From Chthoniobacteraceae bacterium (GTDB taxonomy: Bacteria; Verrucomicrobiota; Verrucomicrobiia; Chthoniobacterales; Chthoniobacteraceae): DNA of 64,000 bases. The notes below the pieces were generated by a model. That model did not search any database. It was not told the origin of the DNA and saw only the letters and a program-made list of their open reading frames with translations. Where the stretch lies: NCBI GenBank assembly GCA_028293625.1, contig JAQGOL010000022.1:1-64000 (forward strand), read 5' to 3'. Shown here piece after piece: positions 54,496 through 63,329 of this stretch (position 1 is the stretch's first letter; every line of letters starts with the position of its first letter). Position numbers and translations under genes: made by a program.

Positions 54496-54672
54496 GGGCA
54501 CGGGGCGGTTTGCGGCGCTCTAACTCCCATGAAATGCAATGAGGCGCAATGAAACATTCCACCCGGCCTTCCGCGCGTCTTGAGCGGGCCCGTTAAATCT
54601 GAGATGCCAAGAGCGGGAAAAGATCCGATAAAGTGCTTTCCCACACGGTTATTCTCGTTCCACTCGCCCCTC

Positions 54673-55815
54673 ATGCCACTTGCCCCATCGGAATCGCCTC
54701 TATCCATTTTAATCCGCGATACCATCGCCCGTCGTGGGCCGATCCCGTTCCGCGATTTTATGGCCGAAGCACTTTATCATCCCGAGTTCGGTTATTACGG
54801 GTCAGGAAAGGCAGCGATCGGACGAGGCGGCGATTTTTTTACCAATGTCAGCGTAGGCCCGCTTTTTGGAGCATTGCTGGCACGGCAGTTTGCACAAATG
54901 TGGGAACGGCTTGGAGCGCCGGCCCAGTTTGATCTGGTTGAACAAGGGGCTCATCGAGGCGCGTTTGCAAACGACGTGCTTGCCGCGCTTCAATCAACGG
55001 ATCCCGATTGTTTTGAATCGCTCCGCTACACCATCGTCGAACCGGGAAAGGTGCAGCGCGAAGCGCAGGCCGCGGCGCTCGCCCACTGGTCAAAGATCCG
55101 CTGGGTGGATGACATGAAAGCATTGCCGGCGTTTGAAGGAGTCCATTTTTCCAACGAGCTCCTCGACGCTTTTCCCGTCCACGTGGTGAGATGGACAGGC
55201 GATCAATGGGAGGAACTGCATGTCACTTTCGACGAAGGCCGTTTCAAATTTGTTCCCGCCGCCCTCTCCTCCCAGCTCCTCCGCGATCAACTCTCACAAC
55301 TCCCCTTCCCGTTCCCGGCCGGGTATACCACTGAGATTAATTTGATGGCCCTGGAATGGGTCGACCAGCTCGCCCGCAAACTGGAACGCGGCTACCTGCT
55401 TGCCATCGACTATGGGTTTCCCCGCGCCGAGTATTATCGGCCCGAACGGCCTCAAGGCACGCTTACCGGCTACGCCAGCCATCAGCGAGTCGATGATCTT
55501 TTGGAAAATCCGGGGCAGATCGACCTCACTGCGCATGTCGATTTCACAAGCATCATCGAGCGCGCCAAGGCGGCAAAACTTCATCTGCATGGCTTCACCG
55601 ACCAGCATCATTTCATGGTCGGCCTTGGCCAACTCCACTTTGATGACACGCTCGTCATGACACCCAGCCGCCAACGCGAGATGCGCGCTTTCAAAACCCT
55701 GATGCATCCCGCTCTCATGGGCGCCAGCTTCAGAGTGCTTTGCCTTGAAAAAGCCGTTCTTTCGGCTCCCCCGCTTTCCGGATTTCAGTTTGAAGGCAGC
55801 TCGCCGGCCGGGTGA
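54673..55815 (+). CDS. MidA/NDUFAF7-family class I methyltransferase
   Basis: From the ATG at 54673 (MPLAPSESPLSILI) the 380-residue protein shows DUF185 motifs: GPIPFRDFMAEALYHPEFGYY, GDFFTNVSVGPLFGALLARQF, FDLVEQGAHRGAFANDVL (SAM site), VHFSNELLDAFPVH, LLAIDYGFPRAEYY and the late LTAHVDFTSI. The human homologue NDUFAF7 methylates an arginine in complex I subunit NDUFS2. In bacteria the target is unproven. In the SAM-binding loop the usual GxGxG appears as QGAHRGAF, a variation worth noting. It is divergent from the PBP1A gene. Confidence 0.87.
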   Translation: MPLAPSESPLSILIRDTIARRGPIPFRDFMAEALYHPEFGYYGSGKAAIGRGGDFFTNVSVGPLFGALLARQFAQMWERLGAPAQFDLVEQGAHRGAFANDVLAALQSTDPDCFESLRYTIVEPGKVQREAQAAALAHWSKIRWVDDMKALPAFEGVHFSNELLDAFPVHVVRWTGDQWEELHVTFDEGRFKFVPAALSSQLLRDQLSQLPFPFPAGYTTEINLMALEWVDQLARKLERGYLLAIDYGFPRAEYYRPERPQGTLTGYASHQRVDDLLENPGQIDLTAHVDFTSIIERAKAAKLHLHGFTDQHHFMVGLGQLHFDDTLVMTPSRQREMRAFKTLMHPALMGASFRVLCLEKAVLSAPPLSGFQFEGSSPAG

Positions 55816-55939
55816 CGTATACGGCATGAGGAAGCCGGTTCTTCAGAATTGGAAAAAGATAAATGCCATCGTCCCTGCATGCATTCCCGATTCTCCGGCG
55901 ACGGACTCAAAATTGAGCCAACCACGTTAAAACACATTT

Positions 55940-56329
55940 ATGGGAATCTTATCCAACATCATGTCCAAAATTTTTGGACATGCATCGACGCAATCAGCCA
56001 CGCCTTCAACCCCGCCTCCCGCTGTGCCTCAAGCTGGCAGCCCGCCTGTTGCCACTCCGGCCGCCCCGCAAACGGTCGACGTCACAGCCATCCTGAATGA
56101 ACTTGCGGCAAAAAATTCCGAGCAATTGGACTGGAAAAAATCGATCGTCGATCTCCTCAAACTTGTCGGAATCGAAAGCACTCTCTCGGCGCGGAAAGAA
56201 CTCGCCACGGAACTCCATTATTCGGGCGACCAAAACGACTCTGCCTCCATGAATGTCTGGCTGCACAAGGAAGTGCTTCGCAAGCTCGCCGCGAATGGTG
56301 GGAAAGTGCCGCAGGAGCTTCTTGATTAA
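55940..56329 (+). CDS. DUF3597 protein
   Basis: The 129-residue protein has the family N-terminus MGILSNIMSKIFGHA. A Pro/Ala/Thr-rich linker follows, then the conserved C-terminal domain with VDVTAILNELAAKN, LDWKKSIVDLLKLVGIESTLSARKELATEL, and NVWLHKEVLRKLAANGG. The C-terminal part resembles LysM-adjacent DUF3597 domains. Its function is unknown; it is cytoplasmic by sequence. It is a single gene about 120 bases after the methyltransferase. Confidence 0.88.
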   Translation: MGILSNIMSKIFGHASTQSATPSTPPPAVPQAGSPPVATPAAPQTVDVTAILNELAAKNSEQLDWKKSIVDLLKLVGIESTLSARKELATELHYSGDQNDSASMNVWLHKEVLRKLAANGGKVPQELLD

Positions 56330-56367
56330 GATCGTTTTCCGCTTGCTGACATCCCGCTTTGAGACGG

Positions 56368-57534
56368 CTACTTTGCCGTCTTCAGTGCCGCGCAAAGGGC
56401 ACTGATCTGCGCATGCGTGTGCCTGGCAGAAAGGGTGATTCGCAAACGCGCCGTGTCCCGGGCCACGGTCGGAAAGCGGATCGCAGGAACCAGAAACCCC
56501 AGCTCGCCCAAACGCCGCGAGGCTGCCACCGCCGCCTGCGCCTCGCCGATAAGGATGGGAATGATGGCGCTCTGGATCTTTTTCCCATTGGGAAAGAGAT
56601 GCGGCATTTCATCAAAAAAATGCATCAGGTTGACCCGGAGAAGCTGCCTGCGTTTTTCGCCGGCAGGCGACATCATGAATTCGATCGCAGCCGTGGCCGC
56701 GGCGGCAATGGCGGGCGGCGGTGCGGTGGAATAAACAAAACTGCGGGCTCGATTGATCAGCAGTTCGATAATCTGCCGGGAGGCGCAGACATAACCGCCA
56801 CTGACGCCGAGCGCCTTGCTCATTGTACCCAGCTGCACATCCACTTTTCCACCCAGGCCCAGCTGATTTGCCAATCCGCGGCCGTTCTGGCCTATCACGC
56901 CGACGGAATGCGCCTCGTCAAGGAGGAGCATGGCGCCGAAACGCTCTTTCATATCGACGATTTCAGAAAGCAGCGCCCAATCGCCGTCCATGCTGAAAAC
57001 CGCTTCAGTAACGACCAAAACCCGGGCATCGGGAAAGTTGTCACGAGCCCATTCCAAATGGCTTTCAAGCTTGCCGAGATGATTGTGAGGGAAGATTCGA
57101 ACCGCGGCCCCGCTCAGCTTGGCGCCATCAATCAGCGAAGCGTGGCAGAGCTTGTCCAGAATCACCACGTCATCCTTGTTGAGCAGCGCGCCGATGGTGC
57201 CAACTGCGGCTGCATAGCCGCTTGAAAACGCAATAGCCGCCTCGGTCCCTTTGAATTCAGCAAGCCGTTCCTCAAGCAGGACATGCGGCGTCAGCGTGCC
57301 GCACACCAAACGCGACGCGCCGGATCCAACGCCATACTGATCGATGGCAGCCTTCGCCGCCTCGCGCAGAGCCGGTTCAGACGCCAGTCCCAGATAATCG
57401 TTGGAGGAGAAATTAAGCAGTTTCCTTCCCGCCAACGCCGTGTCGGGTTGCTGCGGCGTCTCGAGCTGGCGCAAGGTGCGCAACAACGAGCGGGCGCGCA
57501 ATTCCTGCAGTTCGGAATCAATTGAAATGGGCAT
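56368..57534 (-). CDS. 8-amino-7-oxononanoate synthase family (BioF/KBL)
   Basis: The ATG at 57534 gives a 388-residue alpha-oxoamine synthase: LNFSSNDYLGLASEP, YGVGSGASRLVCGT, FSSGYAAAVGTIGAL, VVTEAVFSMDGDWA, LLLDEAHSVGVIGQNGRG, and the PLP lysine in GTMSKALGVSGGYV. BioF condenses pimeloyl-thioester and alanine in biotin synthesis. The related KBL enzyme makes 2-amino-3-ketobutyrate. The absence of other bio genes means the exact reaction is open, though BioF is more likely. It begins 16 bases after dacC on the same strand. Confidence 0.85.
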   Translation of the reverse strand: MPISIDSELQELRARSLLRTLRQLETPQQPDTALAGRKLLNFSSNDYLGLASEPALREAAKAAIDQYGVGSGASRLVCGTLTPHVLLEERLAEFKGTEAAIAFSSGYAAAVGTIGALLNKDDVVILDKLCHASLIDGAKLSGAAVRIFPHNHLGKLESHLEWARDNFPDARVLVVTEAVFSMDGDWALLSEIVDMKERFGAMLLLDEAHSVGVIGQNGRGLANQLGLGGKVDVQLGTMSKALGVSGGYVCASRQIIELLINRARSFVYSTAPPPAIAAAATAAIEFMMSPAGEKRRQLLRVNLMHFFDEMPHLFPNGKKIQSAIIPILIGEAQAAVAASRRLGELGFLVPAIRFPTVARDTARLRITLSARHTHAQISALCAALKTAK

Positions 57535-57550
57535 CGGCGAGTAAAGAGGC

Positions 57551-58453
57551 TTACGAAGAAAGCCCCCAGGCGAGCAAACGATAGGAATCATTCCAGATCG
57601 TTTCCTTGCTGGCACCCAAAACCACTGAGATCACCTCGCGCGTGCCGTTTGAAGCGCTTGAAATCAAACAATGACCGGCAGCTTCGGTGTAACCGGTCTT
57701 CATTCCATTGCAAAGCGGGTAGTTTTTCAGCACGCGGTTGGTGGTTTCAAAGGTCTTCCTGCGCCCGTCGCTGTATTCCCAATTAATCGATTTCAAACAG
57801 ACAATGCTGCGGATCGTCCGGTTGCGATAAGCGGCGAACGCCACCCTGGCCATGTCGCGAGCCGTGGAGTTCTGACCGGCGGCGGGCAGCCCGTTTGGAT
57901 TAACGAAGTTGGAGCGCGTCATGCCAAGGAGCTGCGCTTTGGCATTCATTTTCGCCGCAAAAGCTTCCACGCTGCCGGCATTGTCGCGGGCAAGACAGCG
58001 CGCAACATCGTTCATGCTCTTTACTAACAAAATTGAAAGGAGCTGCTGACGAGTGTAAACGTCGCCGGGCTTGATATAAAGCATCGACGGTTCGGCCCAC
58101 GTATCGGGCGTCTCGACCCTCACATCCTGGCTCAGGTTGCCGGTCTCGGCCACCAGCAACGCGGTAAGCAGTTTCTGGGTGCTCGCCACCGGACGCGGCT
58201 GATCCGCGTTGACCTCCATCAAGACCTCGCCCGTGTTTGCATCGAGCAGTATGGCCGATGAAGCACTTATCCGAGGGGCCTTGCCGCTTGGATCGACCGC
58301 GTAAGGCTCCAGCGCGGGCTTTGGCGCCACCAGCTTTTTGACCGCCACGGGCGCCTTTTTGGGCACGGGCGTTTTTGTGGCTGCTGCCGGTGAGGCAGCC
58401 CCAAGCGCAAAAGTCAGGACAAAACAAAGAAGGGGAAAACAACGGCGAATCAT
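57551..58453 (-). CDS. D-alanyl-D-alanine carboxypeptidase (PBP5/6 type)
   Basis: The 300-residue protein has a signal peptide, a Lys/Pro/Ala-rich linker, and a serine peptidase S11 domain with SxxK as STQK (Ser91), SxN as SMN (146-148) and KTG as KTGYT (252-254). These remove the terminal D-Ala from peptidoglycan stem peptides in the periplasm. The C-terminal amphipathic anchor of PBP5 is missing, so this is a short, probably soluble version. It lies directly upstream of the bioF-like gene. Confidence 0.93.
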   Translation of the reverse strand: MIRRCFPLLCFVLTFALGAASPAAATKTPVPKKAPVAVKKLVAPKPALEPYAVDPSGKAPRISASSAILLDANTGEVLMEVNADQPRPVASTQKLLTALLVAETGNLSQDVRVETPDTWAEPSMLYIKPGDVYTRQQLLSILLVKSMNDVARCLARDNAGSVEAFAAKMNAKAQLLGMTRSNFVNPNGLPAAGQNSTARDMARVAFAAYRNRTIRSIVCLKSINWEYSDGRRKTFETTNRVLKNYPLCNGMKTGYTEAAGHCLISSASNGTREVISVVLGASKETIWNDSYRLLAWGLSS

Positions 58454-58520
58454 GAAGCGGGCTTAATTATTGAATTCTGGCTGGCGTGCAAGCGGCGATA
58501 AAGGGCAATGCGGTGGCGGA

Positions 58521-59207
58521 TTACGGGACGGCGCCCAAGGTCTTCTCGATCTGCGCGTCAGGAGCGGCACCGAGTGAAATTGCTTTTTGATAATGCCGCC
58601 GTGCCAGTTCAACGGATGGCGGCACGCGCTCCAAATAAAAAAGAGCCAGGTTGTAATGCGCTTCCGCGTAATCGGGATCAAGCTCAATGGCTTTGCGCAT
58701 CTCGTCTTCGGCCCCGGAATACCACCCCTTTTTTCCGATTGTCACTCCAAGATAATGATGGGCACGCGGGTCTTTGGGTTCGAGCAGGACGGCTTGCGCC
58801 AGCGCGGCAAGAGCGGCGTCGAGTTTGTCCTGATCGTAAGCGATCACTCCCAGCAACAACCACGCCGGACCCGCTTCCGGCGCGGCGTGCACGGCCTTGG
58901 TAAGCCATTTTTCCGCTTCGGCGTAATGACTCGCTCCCTGCCGGTATTCGATTAAACCGAGATTGATCGTGGTGGCGGCGTTGTTGGGGGCCAGTTCAAG
59001 CACCTTCTCAAAATCCTTTTTCGCCGCGGCAAGATCGCCTTTTTTAAACGCAGCCAGCGCGCGCGCGGCAATCTTCTGCGCTTCCTCGGAGACCTTCTTT
59101 TTACCAGGCTGATCAAGCGCGCTGGAGGGAGCGATTTTGGCGGGCGGCGTGGCGGCCGCGGCCAGGGAGGCCATGCAACAGAGAGAGAAAAAAAGTCGGC
59201 AAATCAT
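58521..59207 (-). CDS. Periplasmic TPR protein
   Basis: The 228-residue product has a signal peptide (MICRLFFSLCCMASLAAAA) and about four tetratricopeptide repeats. Clear examples are AFKKGDLAAAKKDFEKVLELAPNN and MRKAIELDPDYAEAHYNLALFY. TPRs mediate protein contacts. The ATG overlaps the proC stop (ATGA), so it is translated with proC although the two functions have no obvious link. Dac and this gene are 67 bases apart on the same strand, and a role in wall assembly is possible. Confidence 0.8.
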   Translation of the reverse strand: MICRLFFSLCCMASLAAAATPPAKIAPSSALDQPGKKKVSEEAQKIAARALAAFKKGDLAAAKKDFEKVLELAPNNAATTINLGLIEYRQGASHYAEAEKWLTKAVHAAPEAGPAWLLLGVIAYDQDKLDAALAALAQAVLLEPKDPRAHHYLGVTIGKKGWYSGAEDEMRKAIELDPDYAEAHYNLALFYLERVPPSVELARRHYQKAISLGAAPDAQIEKTLGAVP

Positions 59208-60001
59208 TTTAAGCGTCCGATTTCGCGTGCCCGCTCAGTCGCAGCACGCACGGCGCTGATCAAGGCCGAACGCGCGCCATTTGCCTCGAGCGCTTCAATC
59301 CCGGCAATGGTCGTGCCGCCGGGACTGGTGACCATGTCACGCAAGACCGCCGGATGTTCCCCGGTCTGCAGCACCAGTTCGGCGGCTCCCGCAACTGTCT
59401 GCGCAGCCAGCTTGAGCGCGGATTCGCGGGGCAATCCCATGAGCACACCGCCGTCGGCCAGCGCTTCAATGATCAAAAACACATAAGCCGGCCCGCTCCC
59501 GCTCAGCCCGGTCACCACATCAAGCAACGATTCTTTCACCAGGAAAGCGTTTCCGACCGAGCCAAAAATCTTCTCGGTCACCGCCGCATCCTCACTGGTC
59601 GCCTGATGGCCCAGTGAAAATCCGGCCGCCCCTTTGTTAACAAGTGCTGGTGTATTGGGCATAACCCGCACGATCCGCGCTCCGGCCCCCGCTGCCTCTT
59701 CCAGCGCGGCGATGGTCAACCCGGCCACGATTGAAATAACGAGCTTGCCCGTGCAATCCAGACTGCGCAGTGCGGCAAGCGCATCCCCCGGTTTGACGCA
59801 AAGCACGAGCACATCAGCCAACCGCGCCAACTCCTCATTGCCGGAGGCAACGCGCACGCCCGCCGCCCTCGAGAGAGCTTCTGCAGTGGATGCATGAGTG
59901 TCTGCCACCACGATTTCTTCCCTGGCAATCGCACCAGCCTTCACAACGCCTTGCACAAGCGCCGCCGCCATTTTTCCAGAACCGATAAAGCCGAAAATCA
60001 T
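59204..60001 (-). CDS. proC: Pyrroline-5-carboxylate reductase (proline biosynthesis)
   Basis: The ATG at 60001 gives MIFGFIGSGKMAAAL, the Rossmann NAD(P)H-binding start, and a 265-residue enzyme. VRVMPNTPALVNKGAAGF and the signature GLSGSGPAYVFLIIEALADGGVLMGLPR are intact, as is MVTSPGGTTIAGIEALE near the C-terminus. It makes proline from pyrroline-5-carboxylate. Length and motifs are normal. Its stop overlaps the start of the TPR gene by four bases. Confidence 0.97.
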   Translation of the reverse strand: MIFGFIGSGKMAAALVQGVVKAGAIAREEIVVADTHASTAEALSRAAGVRVASGNEELARLADVLVLCVKPGDALAALRSLDCTGKLVISIVAGLTIAALEEAAGAGARIVRVMPNTPALVNKGAAGFSLGHQATSEDAAVTEKIFGSVGNAFLVKESLLDVVTGLSGSGPAYVFLIIEALADGGVLMGLPRESALKLAAQTVAGAAELVLQTGEHPAVLRDMVTSPGGTTIAGIEALEANGARSALISAVRAATERAREIGRLK

Positions 60002-60084
60002 GGCAAGCACTCATAGCCAGAGAAACGCCGCGTGCGAAGTGCCGAATGCAAAACGCTGCTTTCAAGTGCATGCCATGTACAAAA

Positions 60085-60124
60085 AAACGCACCGGCCGCA
60101 ATCAAGCAGCCGGTGCGTTTTAAT
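60085..60124. terminator. Intrinsic terminator after the DUF4331 gene
   Basis: AAACGCACCGGC (60085-60096) pairs exactly with GCCGGTGCGTTT (60109-60120) around a 12-base loop, flanked by A's and T's on both sides. On the minus strand it lies 12 bases after the DUF4331 stop and before proC, so it ends the DUF4331 transcript. Confidence 0.92.
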
Positions 60125-60131
60125 AACGTCT

Positions 60132-61460
60132 TTAGTTCTGAGTTTTGTCGTCCGTTGCAGTCGGGTTGGCTGGATCGTCCGAAGCAATCGGCTGCTGCGC
60201 CGGGGCAAGGAACGGGAAGGTGGCCGTTTGCGGAAACTGCGAGATACTGGCGTTGACGTGATCGCCAGTCGCTAAATCGCCATTCGTGATCACGTTAAGA
60301 AGCACGTCCACGGTGTCATCACGGAGACGGCGTCCATTCGGGAATCCACTTCCCTGGCCGGGTGCGCCACCGCCGATTGGATCCGCGGGCAGATTGGGCA
60401 CTGCGGTATCCAGGCGCAGATAATCGCCATGGGCGAGCGCCAATCCAGCCAGAACACCCAGGTGGGCATTATCAATGGCAGGATAGATTGCTTTGAGAGT
60501 CGCGACGATGTCGTCGGCGAATTTATTTTTATCTCCTTCAACCAGAGGCGCGGCATTGTATTCATTTTTGCGGTTGAAAGGAATCAGCACCACGTTCACA
60601 GCGGGATTTCCCATGCTGTCGACGGTCTTGAATCCACCGTGGCTTGCAACTTCCCCTTTCGAGGTCGGCGATTGGACGGCGGCGCGCTGCGTCTCAAGAC
60701 GAAGTCCCACCACATTGACAGCTGCGCCGGCTTTGGTTTTCCCGACCAGCAATGCCTTCGGTAAGCGCAGTGCAATCGAGAGCGTGTTGTAGCCGCCAAA
60801 CGTGTCGCGTCCCCGGTTCAGCAGCGAGTTGTCCTGTGCTCCGTTGCGGATCGAGGCAATAAACCGTGAGAACGCCGGGATATCAAAAAAGAAGGGGTCA
60901 TCCACTTCCCCCGCGAAAAACTGGATCGGCGTATCGGCGCCATTCTTATCCTTGAGCGTGGTGGCCGTTGGCGTATTCGGTACGCCCGCCAGGTTCGGAT
61001 TAAGGACCGGCGCGGTAAACGTGCCTCCGGCGAAACCTTCCAGTTTTGGGATTTTGATGGTGGCAGTCTGCGCGGCGGGGATCTGAAGAATTTCTTTTCC
61101 AGCCGGGCCAGGATCAGCAACCCGCTTGCTGAAACTGACGTCTATGAATTTATCGGCTTTCGCATCACCCGTATTTTCAATGGCAAAATGGAAACGCACT
61201 GCCGGATCGAAAATGGAAAAATTGACCGCTTCACCGGGAACGATAAAACCGTGAACCGTGGCAATAAGGATTGCCTGGCTGTTATCATTTGGATCAAGAA
61301 AGAAAAAGACGTCGGCAATATCGGCGCCTTGATCCTGTGCCAATGTTGGCGAGTCAGCGTGATCGGCCGCATACAGAGATTCGAGCGAAAGGAACGGTGT
61401 TGCCAGGACGCAAATGGCGCCGATTGCGGTTGAATATAACTTGCCGGGCTTGGTTTTCAT
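60132..61460 (-). CDS. Secreted DUF4331 protein
   Basis: The 442-residue protein has a signal peptide (MKTKPGKLYSTAIGAICVLA). The DUF4331 pattern begins with the hallmark DHADSPTLAQDQGADIADVFFFLDPND and continues with VNFSIFDPAVRFHFAIENTG, FAGEVDDPFFFDIPAFSRF and a late DTAVPNLP ... RRLRDDTVDVLLNVITNG. The His-Ala-Asp-Ser-Pro start suggests a metal- or ligand-binding beta structure. Members are secreted and often lie near oxidase or iron genes; function is unknown. It is a single gene, divergent from the HEAT lipoprotein. Confidence 0.92.
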   Translation of the reverse strand: MKTKPGKLYSTAIGAICVLATPFLSLESLYAADHADSPTLAQDQGADIADVFFFLDPNDNSQAILIATVHGFIVPGEAVNFSIFDPAVRFHFAIENTGDAKADKFIDVSFSKRVADPGPAGKEILQIPAAQTATIKIPKLEGFAGGTFTAPVLNPNLAGVPNTPTATTLKDKNGADTPIQFFAGEVDDPFFFDIPAFSRFIASIRNGAQDNSLLNRGRDTFGGYNTLSIALRLPKALLVGKTKAGAAVNVVGLRLETQRAAVQSPTSKGEVASHGGFKTVDSMGNPAVNVVLIPFNRKNEYNAAPLVEGDKNKFADDIVATLKAIYPAIDNAHLGVLAGLALAHGDYLRLDTAVPNLPADPIGGGAPGQGSGFPNGRRLRDDTVDVLLNVITNGDLATGDHVNASISQFPQTATFPFLAPAQQPIASDDPANPTATDDKTQN

Positions 61461-61531
61461 AAGTTGACAGTACTTTTAATGTTATTGATTAGTAATCGTT
61501 TTCTTTACGCAATATTAAAGCCGTTATTCCC

Positions 61532-62200
61532 ATGCCATACATAGTGCATCCCGGTCAATTTGCTTTTCGCCGGTTGAACGCTGGAGTGCTGCGAAAGGTT
61601 GCCTCAATGGTCACTTTCGTGATTTTTATTTTCTCGGCCTGCTCAAAACCGCCTTCGTCCACCCCGGCGGACGATCCTCTCACCGCGACAATCACCCCGC
61701 CTTCCGTCCCCATGAAGAATGCCCCGGTCGAAGCAATTGCCGCTCCTCCCGTGGCCGCCGCGAAAAGCCAGCGATCGGTGACGACCAAACCGGCCGATCT
61801 TCCGGAGAACCCTTTCGAACTTGAGCGGCTTTATTATTCAGGCGGCACCACGCTTACCACGCGAATTCAAATCATCCGCACTCTTGGCAACACAGCCACG
61901 GCAGGCTCAGTTGACCTGCTTTGCCGCTTGTTCAAGGGCGAAAAACGTTTTGAAACCAAAACCACGATCCTCGAGGTTGCCGGTGATCTCGATAAGGAGC
62001 TCCACCGGGAGCGGATCCTGACCCTCCTCACAGATGCGCTTGGTTCAAAACAACCAAGGACCGTACGTGAGATTGCACTGATCGCACTGGCTGATCTGGA
62101 GGACCCACGGGCAGTCGCATTGCTGCGATCGGTTCAGTTCGATCCCGATTTGGTTCTCAGGAAAGTAGCGGCCGATCTCCTGGACGACATGACAAACTGA
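61532..62200 (+). CDS. HEAT-repeat lipoprotein
   Basis: The reading frame of 222 residues contains a lipoprotein signal, VTFVIFIFSAC, after a basic segment. The ATG at 61532 keeps the basic part. The ATG at 61607 has a better Shine-Dalgarno (AAAGG) but almost no n-region, so the start is uncertain. A Pro/Thr-rich linker leads to HEAT-like helical pairs (RIQIIRTLGNTATAGSVDLLCRLF, REIALIALADLEDPRAVALLRSV). HEAT repeats form protein-binding solenoids. A perfect TTGACA (61464-61469) lies upstream, with a poor -10. Confidence 0.72.
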   Translation: MPYIVHPGQFAFRRLNAGVLRKVASMVTFVIFIFSACSKPPSSTPADDPLTATITPPSVPMKNAPVEAIAAPPVAAAKSQRSVTTKPADLPENPFELERLYYSGGTTLTTRIQIIRTLGNTATAGSVDLLCRLFKGEKRFETKTTILEVAGDLDKELHRERILTLLTDALGSKQPRTVREIALIALADLEDPRAVALLRSVQFDPDLVLRKVAADLLDDMTN

Positions 62201-62223
62201 CTGCATTTGCCGCGCGGGACCGT

Positions 62224-62370
62224 TTATCCGATGCACTGCCGCACCGCGAGGCGGGTGAGCGGATCGCGCGCGTGCCGCACGTAAGCGGCAAGGAGTAGTT
62301 TGCTGAGGTTAATCCGTCTGCGGGTGGCGGCGGAAGGGAGGATCTGCTTTTTAGGGGTGGGCGCTTTCAT
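62224..62370 (-). CDS. Possible 48-residue basic protein
   Basis: The ATG at 62370 and TAA at 62224-62226 frame MKAPTPKKQILPSAATRRRI..., a basic, amphipathic peptide with LSKLLLAAYVRHARDPLTRL. It fills an otherwise empty gap and is compositionally protein-like. There is no clear Shine-Dalgarno and no recognised family, so coding status is uncertain. Confidence 0.35.
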   Translation of the reverse strand: MKAPTPKKQILPSAATRRRINLSKLLLAAYVRHARDPLTRLAVRQCIG

Positions 62371-62549
62371 CGGGAACACGCTCACATCGGACCGCGGCAA
62401 TCAGGTGGCCGGACTGTGAAAAAAACGTGACTCGATTTTTTATCTTTCCGTTGGAAATGCCCGGCTTTGTGACAGGCAGGTTAAACCTCGCGCCATGGCA
62501 CCGAGATCTTTTGACTCGGAGCGCGCGTGTGCGGATTGCTTGCACAACC

Positions 62550-63329
62550 ATGATCACGCGATTCCGCACCGGCTGGATTTCCGACATTCACCTCGGCACC
62601 CGAGGCAGCCATGCCGACGCATTGCTCGAGTTCCTGCGGGTGAACGAGTTTGAAACGCTTTACGTCGTGGGCGATCTCATCGACGTCTGGGCATTGCGAC
62701 GCGGGATTTACTGGCCGCAATCCCACAACGACGTCCTGCAGAAACTGCTGCGGGCGGCCCGCAAGGGTACCCGCCTTGTTTATATTCCCGGAAATCACGA
62801 TGAATTTGTGAGCGGTTTTCTGGGCAATTACGGCGCCGTCACGGTGGTCGATCGAGCCATTCATGAAACCGCCGATGGCCGCCGGCTGCTGGTCATTCAC
62901 GGCCATGAGCTCGATACGGTCGTGCAGAATATCAAGTGGCTCGCCCATATCGGCGACATCGGCTACCAGTTGCTTCTGCGGCTGAACCGACCTGTAAACT
63001 GGATGCGCCAGATCTGCGGGCTCGGCTACTGGTCACTTAGTGCTTACGTGAAAAAAAATGTGAAGAACGCCGTCAGTTTCGTCGGCGCGTTCGAGGAAGC
63101 CATCGTCAAGTATGCGCAGGATGATCAGGTGGACGGCGTGGTCTGCGGGCATATCCATTCCCCGGTGATCCGCATGATTGAGCAGGTGACCTATTACAAT
63201 TCCGGCGATTGGGTGGAGAGCATGTCTGCCCTGGTCGAGGATTTCGATGGACGGATCGAGCTGATCACCGATTTCCATCGCAAAACAGCCGCGCCGCCCG
63301 AAAAGGCGCCCGCCATGGAAACGGTTTAA
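62550..63329 (+). CDS. LpxH-like metallophosphoesterase
   Basis: The ATG at 62550 gives MITRFRTGWISDIHLG and a 259-residue calcineurin-like enzyme: DIHLG, VVGDLIDVW, YIPGNHDEFV, VIHGHELD and CGHIHSPVI are the metal ligand motifs in order. It matches the UDP-2,3-diacylglucosamine diphosphatase (LpxH/LpxI-like) branch of lipid A synthesis. Many Verrucomicrobiota members of this branch are only generically named, so the substrate is not certain. Its stop overlaps the convergent kinase stop by three or four bases. Confidence 0.87.
   Translation: MITRFRTGWISDIHLGTRGSHADALLEFLRVNEFETLYVVGDLIDVWALRRGIYWPQSHNDVLQKLLRAARKGTRLVYIPGNHDEFVSGFLGNYGAVTVVDRAIHETADGRRLLVIHGHELDTVVQNIKWLAHIGDIGYQLLLRLNRPVNWMRQICGLGYWSLSAYVKKNVKNAVSFVGAFEEAIVKYAQDDQVDGVVCGHIHSPVIRMIEQVTYYNSGDWVESMSALVEDFDGRIELITDFHRKTAAPPEKAPAMETV

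Noticed and set aside
61464-61492. Perfect TTGACA as a promoter for the HEAT lipoprotein
   Set aside because: No good -10 element lies at 16-18 bases, so it is mentioned with the gene but not listed as a promoter.
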